DNA of 64,000 bases. It comes from JBBTCX01 sp964494205. Its GTDB lineage: Bacteria; Planctomycetota; Phycisphaerae; UBA1845. Positions 43,701 through 50,082 of the stretch are shown piece by piece. The notes beneath the pieces are model-generated. The model ran no database searches. It saw nothing but the letters and a program-made list of their open reading frames with translations, and had not been told where the DNA came from. Location of the stretch: NCBI GenBank assembly GCA_964494205.1, contig CAZBRD010000009.1, positions 62,001-126,000 of the forward strand, in the 5' to 3' direction. Each line of letters opens with the position of its first letter. The first letter of the stretch is position 1. The translations under genes and the position numbers were made by a program.

Positions 43701-44475
43701 GTGGAACGGCGATGAACTCGTCGGGCCGCCCGCCCACGCCAGGGAGTCCCATCGTTATTTCGTTGCCTTCAAACACGCAAGCGAAATCAATGGGCGTGAA
43801 ACCGGGGCCGCTGCAATCTGAATCGTACGCGGTGACGCAAACTCGCCCTAAATCATCTACTGAGCCTAACGTTCCTCGGAACGCTCCGATCAAGACAGGG
43901 CCCGCCTCCGTGCATGTGATGCGAATCCGATCAATGAAAACGGATGATGTGAAACCGTGTCCGGAAGCAAGTCCATTGTCCAAACTTGGCGCGGACGTGA
44001 TCGAATCGATGAGTACATCCTGTGCATAAAGGTTCATTGTGCACGTTGCCCCCACTGCCAATGAACCGTAGTTGGCATAGAACGCACTTACAGGAGGGGC
44101 AAACTCGAAAATGAAACTTCCACCCTGGGTCAAGATCCCATCGGATGTAGACTCCGCCGATGTTCCGTCGTGAATTGGACAAATGTTTTGGTTCGCCGCG
44201 TCCTTTGAAGTGACTGTCACCTGTCCGCCCACCAGATTAAGTACACGCGGCGTGGTTGGGTCGGCTTGCCCGTCGATATTGCACCCAGTGAAAGAACTAC
44301 CCTGGCTTGGCCACGACTGATCAAACGTATGGCCAACGTAACGCGGTTCGGAGCTCCTCCAGCCGGTTGCGTTTCGACTAAACTGAGTTACCTCGCCTTC
44401 TACAATTGGTGGAACCGTAAACAAGAATTCAAATGCAATAACAAATGAAACCACGCGCTCGGAAGTTGGTAGCAT
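40732..44475 (-). CDS. Large secreted multidomain protein: duplicated domain, lipase-like hydrolase, beta-helix, dockerin
   Basis: A 1247-residue exported protein. After a hydrophobic signal (about residues 8-27) come: repeat A (about 40-230; FDQSWPS...CNIDGQADPTTPR...HDGTSAESTSDG...FYANYGSL), an alpha/beta-hydrolase with nucleophile motif GHSMGGG (about residue 385), repeat B (about 640-840) clearly homologous to repeat A (FDQYWPS...ISGVADPTAPR...HDGTSAERTSD...FYANFGSL), a right-handed beta-helix (from about 900; repeated GGGMYVDDSSPTVVNC-type coils), and a C-terminal dockerin-like pair of EF-hand loops (NFDNNEAIDFVDHAAL; DFNSDLNVSLADF). The ATG at 44475 is preceded by GGGGAGGG. Probably a surface or extracellular enzyme acting on lipid or ester substrates, or an adhesin. 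It has its own terminator and no operon partners. Confidence 0.82.
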   Translation of the reverse strand: MLPTSERVVSFVIAFEFLFTVPPIVEGEVTQFSRNATGWRSSEPRYVGHTFDQSWPSQGSSFTGCNIDGQADPTTPRVLNLVGGQVTVTSKDAANQNICPIHDGTSAESTSDGILTQGGSFIFEFAPPVSAFYANYGSLAVGATCTMNLYAQDVLIDSITSAPSLDNGLASGHGFTSSVFIDRIRITCTEAGPVLIGAFRGTLGSVDDLGRVCVTAYDSDCSGPGFTPIDFACVFEGNEITMGLPGVGGRPDEFIAVPRGRSVYAVLVSGYAQNSGLNLLHYFNFANYILKQNGYVHYAWWNNLFAPYMYRPLHDAQSNPGDLVQDVGGFVPVPDPNGFFDDKARPVEDTQFQSDARKFLAAIKDADPDALLVVVGHSMGGGAVARLGSNSTTPIDILAPIDPVGNRSLPVGRVGQNDYNWTRWRATKNEFLGFKDQDCERFLGLCVLPLDCFPIGDWHNAPPVLGGWTPTALLCGPYVHNPSTRQFPNVRNLYHKWQTEASFPFDYDTNRYFNFTPPPGGTSIQQAVTTCAFGNDPIDPSINCGPLDGHGEIVGFRHVPPDAYALGATAWSSNANTRRTYLQQWETQGDNWAHRPENPNLCLVSNGLISLLQGIVAEQDASLVTEFERSTEQWKNAVPGRWETYSFDQYWPSPGSGYTGCTISGVADPTAPRTIQLAGGQITVSAMNSSGTLVCPLHDGTSAERTSDLVIQDGGKAIIEFSPGIGAFYANFGSLEVGDTVRMDLFASDQLIDFVISPPSPASSNGVQAIGNGFVSPTLIDRIEFTSTENGAVLIGGFRGVLSNADSLGRICVPAYSTNCTTLTELDFGCVFGTGPIQNQTQPNALFYYTIGAAIAAGRDGDVIECQPGVYREAVNFSGKAVTLRGGGNSTIDMTGLVGSNGSGVTCASGESSDTVLDGFTVTGGVGTLFTSERRGGGMYVDDSSPTVVNCKFIGNEATRGGGVFVRDGAPNFVNCMFAENDASWGAAIHNTGGTPTLINCLLSNNHATSGGGGVLIDGGTLSIFNNTLVQNSVVDGYGGGVLVMNESTMNAVNSIFWNNTSVSNMVAAKQILAEPDALVFVNFSDVQDDDPGAGTVPFGGTSNGNIDLAPRFADVGANDFRLNQTSPCIDAGDDVSVPPDFADLDGDSNVDEITSLDLARNARLFDADVGSFTQVDMGAYEFVACRGNFDNNEAIDFVDHAALIVCLESPQSTPPECIAAFDFNSDLNVSLADFRVFQLNFGCGSR

Positions 44476-44698
44476 GGTCCGACCCTCCCCGCCACGCATT
44501 GTAATACACTTGACTGCCACGAGGCCAAGGACGCATGCCTCAATCCGGGAAATTCAGTGGTGCAGGTGCGTACTATGGAGCAACGATCTGATTGACATCA
44601 AATCTGCTCTTCTCATTCAAGCAAAGCGGCCATGCATATTGTCGTCGCACGGTCGATTCGGAAAAGGGCAGTCGTCGCTAATACTCGATTACCTCTTT

Positions 44699-45211
44699 TT
44701 ACGACGCAAACTTCGTGTCTTCGCCCCCATACTCAATTGTTGAACGAGGCATTGACTTCAGGGGTACCATCAACACGGGACATGGTGCGGATTCCAATAC
44801 CGCCTTGCTGGTGGATCCGAAGAAAATACGGTTGACCAAACCCCGAGCGTGGCTGCCGACGACGATAAGATCAATCTTCATGTCTTGGGCATATTGAGCG
44901 ATGGTGTGTGGCGCGTCTCCAACGCGAATAGCCGTGAAAACGGGCATTCCGGACTCGCGCATAAATTCATCCGCGAACGCCTTGACCCTAGACACTTGGG
45001 CTTCGGCGACCGCACTAGTCTCGGGGAGCAACATCGTCGCCCCTAGATCTCCAGCAACCGAAACCGTGCCTGCGACATTAGAAGGTACTACGACGTGGAG
45101 CACGTGGATCTCAGCACCTTGCGCGTGAGCTAGAACCTTCGCGTAAACCGCGGCATAGGCGGCCAGTTCTGTGAAATCCGTAGGAAGCAGTATCCTCTTA
45201 ATTTCAATCAT
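44699..45211 (-). CDS. Universal stress protein, single UspA domain
   Basis: A 170-residue UspA-family protein: MIEIKRILLPTDFTELAAYAAVYAKVLAHAQGAEIHVLHVV opens the fold, and the ATP-binding loop is VVGSHARGLVNRIFFGSTSKAV, followed by PCPVLMVP. The loop spacing (G-x3-G-x8-G-S/T region) is close to the nucleotide-binding class. It lies 24 nt downstream of the KamA-like gene, so the two are likely co-transcribed. A decayed paralogue is present at about 49.5-50.0 kb. General stress role; no specific partner known. Confidence 0.88.
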   Translation of the reverse strand: MIEIKRILLPTDFTELAAYAAVYAKVLAHAQGAEIHVLHVVVPSNVAGTVSVAGDLGATMLLPETSAVAEAQVSRVKAFADEFMRESGMPVFTAIRVGDAPHTIAQYAQDMKIDLIVVGSHARGLVNRIFFGSTSKAVLESAPCPVLMVPLKSMPRSTIEYGGEDTKFAS

Positions 45212-45235
45212 AACTCACCAATGTGATTGTCCGAT

Positions 45236-46441
45236 TTAGCCTGCAACCAATTCATCTTCCCGGTCTTCCCATCGAACCAAAGGCTGCAATTGCCGCAAGG
45301 GAAGCTGCGACGAGTCTCCAATCTGTTCCAATTCATCAAACCACTGCGCCTGGTCATTCCGATGGTACACCATGAATTGACCGCGCAGCGACGCATCCTT
45401 CGCCCGATGATAGCGAAGGTAAATGTGCTCGCGATCCACACCGGCGATTTCGATCTTTCCCGAAGCATGGGACATGACGAAGCGTGCGCGGCGAGCCAAT
45501 CCCGAACCTTGTCGCATGGCCTCCCGGAAAATTTCCCAGCCTCGAACGATTGGAATGCTATACGGCTCGTTGCCTGCAGTCGGACGGCATTGGAAGAGGT
45601 AATACGGAGGGCAGCCAATGGCCGCAAGATCCCGATACATTTCTGCAAGTACACTCGGGTCATCGTTAATACCCTTGATTAGCGGGCATTGATTGACACA
45701 AATCACGCCGCAACGAATGAGGCAGTCGAGGCATTCGACCGCAGGCTCAGTCAGCTCTCGTGGGTGGTCGAAGTGTGCCATCATGTATATTCGTCTTCGC
45801 GGTGTTGAGTACTGTCGAAAGGCCGCTTGCAAGGATTCGTCGTTGAGCACTCGCCACGGATCGAAGGCAGGCATCTTTGAGCCAATGCGAATAATGTGCA
45901 CATGAGGGATCGCTCTCAGGGCATCAAGAATTTCCACGAGTCGCCTTGTGCTCATGAGCAGAGGATCACCTCCCGTCAGAAGGACGTTCGTCACATTGGG
46001 GTTGCTCGCAATGTACTTGATTCCCTCGGAAACATCGTTGGTAACCTCGTCATTTTCATCCATGAAAAGGCGTTTGCGAAAGCAATAGCGACAATACGCC
46101 CCGCAAACTTCGTTGCACAGCAACAGTACCGTGTGCGGGTACTTGTGCTGCACGCCGCGCGAGACCGTCACAGCCGCTTCATTACTGGCGTCGAGCTTGC
46201 CCCAATCTGATAGCTCTTCCTCACGAGGGATAATTAATTGCCGGATCGGGTCTTGCGGATCGTTCCAATCGATCAAGCCAAGGTAATAGTCGTTTGCGCG
46301 AAAAACGTACCGCTCTGCGACCTTCTTTAGACTCTCGCGTACATCGGGAGGAATGTTCTTAACCTGATCCAAAGTGCGCACATATCGAACCCGTCGGACA
46401 CCTTCTCGTTCTTCAAACTGTGGCAATACGAAGTTATTCAA
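45236..46441 (-). CDS. KamA-family radical SAM protein (lysine 2,3-aminomutase-like)
   Basis: A 401-residue radical SAM enzyme. The [4Fe-4S]-binding CxxxCxxC is present in EVCGAYCRYCFRKRLF (about residues 109-124). Next comes LLTGGDPLLM, the SAM-binding GGDP segment. Near the C-terminus, SGKIEIAG matches the PLP-lysine loop. Lysine 2,3-aminomutases make beta-lysine, which becomes an osmolyte after N-acetylation; shorter relatives (EpmB) modify elongation factor P. The length (401 aa) is closer to KamA/AblA than to EpmB. No AblB-type acetyltransferase is in the window. Position in an ion/osmotic-stress island favours the osmolyte role but does not prove it. A duplicated promoter-leader element lies about 400 bp upstream. 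Confidence 0.85.
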   Translation of the reverse strand: MNNFVLPQFEEREGVRRVRYVRTLDQVKNIPPDVRESLKKVAERYVFRANDYYLGLIDWNDPQDPIRQLIIPREEELSDWGKLDASNEAAVTVSRGVQHKYPHTVLLLCNEVCGAYCRYCFRKRLFMDENDEVTNDVSEGIKYIASNPNVTNVLLTGGDPLLMSTRRLVEILDALRAIPHVHIIRIGSKMPAFDPWRVLNDESLQAAFRQYSTPRRRIYMMAHFDHPRELTEPAVECLDCLIRCGVICVNQCPLIKGINDDPSVLAEMYRDLAAIGCPPYYLFQCRPTAGNEPYSIPIVRGWEIFREAMRQGSGLARRARFVMSHASGKIEIAGVDREHIYLRYHRAKDASLRGQFMVYHRNDQAQWFDELEQIGDSSQLPLRQLQPLVRWEDREDELVAG

Positions 46442-46838
46442 TGAATCGTCTCCAATCGGTCCTGCATGAACCGTATGAAATCAAAATCGCGCTATGATGC
46501 ACCATGAAATCAACAGAGCGCAGCGGCCGCGGATTTCGGGCAACTAGCCCCCTGAAACGATGTCGATCCCCAAACTATGCGCCTGTCTCTTCGTAACCCG
46601 ATTGGGTCTGGAAAAGCAGATTCGTTGGTTTTCCGCTCAAGATGAGTTCGACATCATCGACCCGATTCGAAAATGAAGTGGCCTAGATGACGGTAGGAGG
46701 TCGTGCGAGTATTGGCATAACGCAACCAATGGAATTCAAGAACGTAAGGCTTCGGAACAGGAAGTGGGGCGAAGGCATTGGGCGACTCCTCTCACGGATC
46801 TTGCCTCCAAGGTTTCCTACTATATCGAAACCTCGGAT
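46442..46838. other. Long 5-prime leader upstream of kamA-like gene, no gene seen
   Basis: About 400 bp between the inverted promoter-leader element and the KamA-like start. Short frames exist on both strands (for example 46683-46880 on the minus strand) but have no ribosome binding site or family. If transcription starts at the TATAAT inside the element, this would be an unusually long untranslated leader. I see no defined riboswitch structure. Confidence 0.4.
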
Positions 46839-46948
46839 GCTAACCCGGATGGCGGCCCGACCATCCAAAACTGCCTGCAAGCATCTCGGCCTGCACCCTT
46901 TGAAGAATTATATGCGACTGAATCAGTAAAGGTTGCATGAAAATGTAA
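46839..46948 (-). repeat. Promoter-leader element, copy 1 (reads leftward to kamA-usp)
   Basis: This roughly 110-bp segment, read on the minus strand, aligns along its length with 49337-49448 on the plus strand. Shared blocks in order: TTTTCATGCARCCTT, a TATAAT hexamer (46907-46912), AAGGGTGCAGG, TGCAGGCA and the 20-bp GGATGGTCGGGCCGCCATCC, whose ends are complementary. The hexamer and outward orientation suggest a promoter plus structured leader serving the genes on that side. The -35 position reads CAACCT, so an activator may be needed. Confidence 0.6.
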
Positions 46949-47018
46949 GAGATTCAGCTACACTCAATCGGTAGCGTAAAAACCGATAATTTCCTTACGA
47001 GTATCAGAAGAGTAAGCG

Positions 47019-48365
47019 ATGCCAAGGAAAGCCCACTTTCTGAGCGGAGCAGTCAGAGCGGTTGCCGTTTTCGCGTTGACGATTGGTATTGGCACAGTTC
47101 TTCTCCGATTTCCGTTCGCAACCAACGGAAAACCGATGAAATGGATGGATTCATTCTTCACATCGACCTCGGCTGTTTGTGTAACAGGACTCTCCACCGT
47201 TGATATTGGTACGTCCTTGAGTTACTCCGGTCAAATGATGCTCCTGGGTTTGATTCAACTTGGTGGTCTAGGAATCACGACGATTTCGACATTTCTCCTG
47301 GTGGCAGCAGGCCGCGCCACACTCGCGCACCACGTTGAAACGCAAGAACAGCTTGGAAGCGTCCGAATCAGCCCTTCACGCCTGCTTTGGTGGGTCGTTT
47401 CTTCGACGATTCTCGTCGAGACCGTCGGCGCCCTGATCTTGGCATCTCGACTGCCTGAAACAGATCGTTGGTGGTCAGCCATTTTTCACGGTGTTTCGGC
47501 CTTTTGCAATTCAGGTTTTTCCCTATATCCAGATAGCCTTACTCGGTTTCGCTCCGACTCAGTCGTCAACGCCGTTGTTGCGGCACTGACCATTTTTGGA
47601 GGCGCAGGTTTCATTGTCCATCTGCAACTGGTGAAGTGGGCGATCTCTAGAATGACAGGACAACGCCTTCCACTTTTCCTGCACACTAAAGTCGTATTGT
47701 CCGCCAGCGCCGCGCTTTGGATCATGGGAACGGTTGTTTTCCTCTTGTTCGAATCAAATAACACCATGAAGAACATGACCCCGACAGACCGCGTAGTAGC
47801 CGCAGTGTTCCAATCGGTCAGCACGCGAACCGCAGGCTTCAGTACACTCGACTTCGGAACAATGCGCGAGGTTACATTGTTCGCGGTCATGTTCTTCATG
47901 CTGATTGGCGCAGGATCGGGAAGCTGCGCTGGAGGCATCAAAGTCACGACTGCCGCTGTTCTTTTCGCTACCATTCGCGCGCGGATTCGAGGAGAGGACA
48001 GCGTCTCGCTCTTGAACCGCGCCATCCCGCCCGCGATCGTGCGACGTGCGTTTCACCTTCTCATCCTTTCACTGGTTTTCATTAGCTTGATGCTGCTCTT
48101 ACTCCTATTCGTCCATGAGAAACCACCCTCGCAAGGTGCGAGAAACGATCAACTAACTGTTCTTGCGTTTGAAACAGTTTCAGCCTTTGGAACGGTGGGA
48201 TTGAGCACCGGAGTAACTACTTCGTTGTCGGCGCTCGGCAAACTCATCATAATCTTCTGCATGTTTGTGGGGCGCCTCGGGCCACTTGTGATTGCGCTGG
48301 CCGTCCTTCCGGAGCGTATAGGACCTCGCTTCGAATACCCACGAGAAGATCTGGCAATCGGATAA
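47019..48365 (+). CDS. trkH: TrkH-family potassium uptake membrane subunit
   Basis: A 448-residue membrane protein of the Trk/Ktr K+ transporter family. All four pore-loop repeats with their selectivity-filter Gly are visible: TSAVCVTGLSTVD, SAFCNSGFSL, STRTAGFSTLDFG and SAFGTVGLSTGV. Between them are the M1-P-M2 helices. Length is that of KtrB-like forms. It lies 5 nt upstream of the TrkA-type regulator gene, and the two form one operon. K+ uptake is the first response to osmotic upshift, consistent with the neighbouring osmotic-stress genes. ATG at 47019. Confidence 0.93.
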   Translation: MPRKAHFLSGAVRAVAVFALTIGIGTVLLRFPFATNGKPMKWMDSFFTSTSAVCVTGLSTVDIGTSLSYSGQMMLLGLIQLGGLGITTISTFLLVAAGRATLAHHVETQEQLGSVRISPSRLLWWVVSSTILVETVGALILASRLPETDRWWSAIFHGVSAFCNSGFSLYPDSLTRFRSDSVVNAVVAALTIFGGAGFIVHLQLVKWAISRMTGQRLPLFLHTKVVLSASAALWIMGTVVFLLFESNNTMKNMTPTDRVVAAVFQSVSTRTAGFSTLDFGTMREVTLFAVMFFMLIGAGSGSCAGGIKVTTAAVLFATIRARIRGEDSVSLLNRAIPPAIVRRAFHLLILSLVFISLMLLLLLFVHEKPPSQGARNDQLTVLAFETVSAFGTVGLSTGVTTSLSALGKLIIIFCMFVGRLGPLVIALAVLPERIGPRFEYPREDLAIG

Positions 48366-48370
48366 TATCC

Positions 48371-49030
48371 ATGAAAAATTTCGCCGTCATTGGGCTCGGA
48401 AGCTTTGGAAGGTGCATGCTGGAAAGCCTCATGAAGCGGGGCATGCATGTCATCGCGATCGATTGTGACGACGAGAAGATTCAACTTGCACGCGACGTTG
48501 CCACGAAGGCCATCAAGGCGAATGCGCTCAATTGCGAGTTAATTCGCGAATTGCTTCCCAAACCAGTGCAATGTGCCATCATTGACATGGGCAATCAAAT
48601 GGAGCGGAGCATTTTGATCACGAACCACCTTCACAAGTTGGGTGTTCCAAAAATAGTGGTGGAAGCGGTAAACGTGGAGCACGGCGAAATCCTCAAGATT
48701 GTCGGGGCGACGAAGGTCGTTTTCCCCGAGCAGGAGGCCGCGGAACGGCTCGCGGGAATGCTGGTTGGACAAGGCTCATTGGATTACTTTGCAGTAGCAG
48801 ATGATTTTTCGCTTATCGAGGCGCCGATTTCTGATTCTTGGGTTAATCAGACCGTGGTAAGCCTAAATCTCAGGCAGGAAAAAGGCATCAACGTCGTCGC
48901 TGTTCGCAAGCCTACACTTGACAATGGCAAGGAACTCTGGCGATTCCCTGATCCCGCATCGCCGTTTGCGCAGGGTGATATTGTGCTTCTTGCTGGTAAG
49001 ACGCGCGATTTGGAGCGACTGGCAAAGTAA
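48371..49030 (+). CDS. trkA: TrkA/KtrA-family NAD-binding regulator of potassium uptake
   Basis: A 219-residue cytosolic RCK protein. The N-terminal Rossmann domain begins FAVIGLGSFGRCMLESL (GxGxFG dinucleotide motif) and continues with VIAIDCDDEKIQLARDVATKAIKANA. The C-terminal TrkA-C domain (about 135-219) ends VVLLAGKTRDLERL. It is a single-RCK, KtrA-type subunit that would form a ring gating the adjacent TrkH protein in response to nucleotides. Translationally close to trkH (5-nt gap). Confidence 0.93.
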   Translation: MKNFAVIGLGSFGRCMLESLMKRGMHVIAIDCDDEKIQLARDVATKAIKANALNCELIRELLPKPVQCAIIDMGNQMERSILITNHLHKLGVPKIVVEAVNVEHGEILKIVGATKVVFPEQEAAERLAGMLVGQGSLDYFAVADDFSLIEAPISDSWVNQTVVSLNLRQEKGINVVAVRKPTLDNGKELWRFPDPASPFAQGDIVLLAGKTRDLERLAK

Positions 49031-49336
49031 GGTTCTCTCGCTTCGATTCTGACGGCGCGAGGCACATTTATCATTCATGACGGAATACCAGAAATGTTTC
49101 GAATTCGCAGAGTTCTTGATGCAGACCTTCCATTCGACCTGACCTGCCCCCACGGATGATACCATTTCGGTTAGTCGGCGCGTCCGTTTTCGATATTGAG
49201 CGGCGTGAGGAGCGAAGCCCCTGTGCGTAGCGTGGCCTCTTGGGTTGCAATATTCGACATCGCAAACCAACCATCCTGAAAAGAGTGAACAGCTTCCGTA
49301 GCACAAAATGTTGCCAATCGTATTGCCGAAGAGATT
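49031..49336. other. Intergenic region after trkA, no gene seen
   Basis: About 300 bp with no supported gene. Reverse-strand frames (for example 49071-49304) lack family features and ribosome binding sites and are probably chance. No T-tract terminator is visible directly after trkA. Confidence 0.4.
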
Positions 49337-49448
49337 TTACGTTTTCATGCAGCCTTCTTGTAAGGTCCGAGGTATAATACTTAAGAAAGGGTGCAGGACA
49401 TGGTTGCCTGCAGGCAATTCGGATGGTCGGGCCGCCATCCTAGTCAGC
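49337..49448 (+). repeat. Promoter-leader element, copy 2 (reads rightward to usp remnant-mscS)
   Basis: Plus-strand counterpart of the element at 46839-46948. It carries TTTTCATGCAGCCTT, TATAAT at 49373-49378, AAGGGTGCAGG, the palindrome TGCCTGCAGGCA and the 20-bp GGATGGTCGGGCCGCCATCC (49421-49440), identical in both copies. Reading direction is toward the decayed usp copy and the mscS gene. The conserved position and outward orientation of both copies suggest shared regulation of the two flanking units. Confidence 0.6.
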
Positions 49449-49494
49449 GCGTGAACAACCGTATGGGACTTCGGCGCGAACTACGGAAGGAGGA

Positions 49495-50000
49495 AGATCT
49501 TGTTCCGACTATTTGCTTCTAACCTATTTTCTATCCCTATCCGTCCACAAGGAAACGATGTAGCCAGTCTCGCTCGGCCTCCTTCGACCACTTGATCATC
49601 GCAGTAGTTCGCAAACGAGTTCGAATTGCATCCGTCCTTTCCCGTTGATTATGGCAAGCGGCGGTTGCAGCCGGCATCGCGCCAGTAGCTGGAGACTTGG
49701 GGACCGCCTTCCTCATCCCAGACACTTATACATCAGTCGAATTACAAGAAGCACAGACCAGACACTTTGTTGAGGAGTCCTTGGCCGAAGTGGAATTGAA
49801 CGTAACCACTGACGTTCGTGTTTACTTGCCAAGCGAGGCAATAACTCAATACGCACGTGAGAATCATAAAGATCTCATGCCATTGGTAGTCTTGCACGCG
49901 GTATTATGAATCGAATTCTATTTGGCTTTGCGAGCAAGGCAGTGCTTGAATCCGCGCCCCGTGCTGATGGTCCCAGCTGGGACAATTCCAGTAGCAATCT
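49495..50000 (+). pseudogene. Decayed universal stress protein gene
   Basis: Three pieces of a UspA protein lie in order but in different frames. Piece 1 (about 49652-49880) reads AVAAGIAPVAGDLGTAFLIP...DVRVYLPSEAITQYARENHKDL. Piece 2 (about 49880-49955, another frame) reads IGSLARGIMNRILFGFASKAVLESAP, the ATP-loop. Piece 3 (back in the first frame) reads RPVLMVPAGTIPVAI. All align with the intact UspA encoded at 44699-45211 (VAGDLGATMLLPETS..., GSHARGLVNRIFFGSTSKAVLESAP, PVLMVP). Two compensating frameshifts and a TGA at 49907-49909 disrupt it. The N-terminus is poorly preserved; an AAGATCTTGTTCC stretch after GGAGG near 49490 may be what remains of a KILFPTD start. Confidence 0.7.
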
Positions 50001-50082
50001 TAGCGTGGAGTCCGTTTTGGCAAACAAACCCACTTACATCGGACATTTCACGGAGTGAATTGTGGTGTGGAAGGAGTCTTGA

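Noticed and set aside
46683..46880. 65-codon minus-strand frame in the kamA leader
   Set aside because: Starts on a TTG within the repeat element, without a ribosome binding site; the repeat is better explained as promoter-leader DNA.
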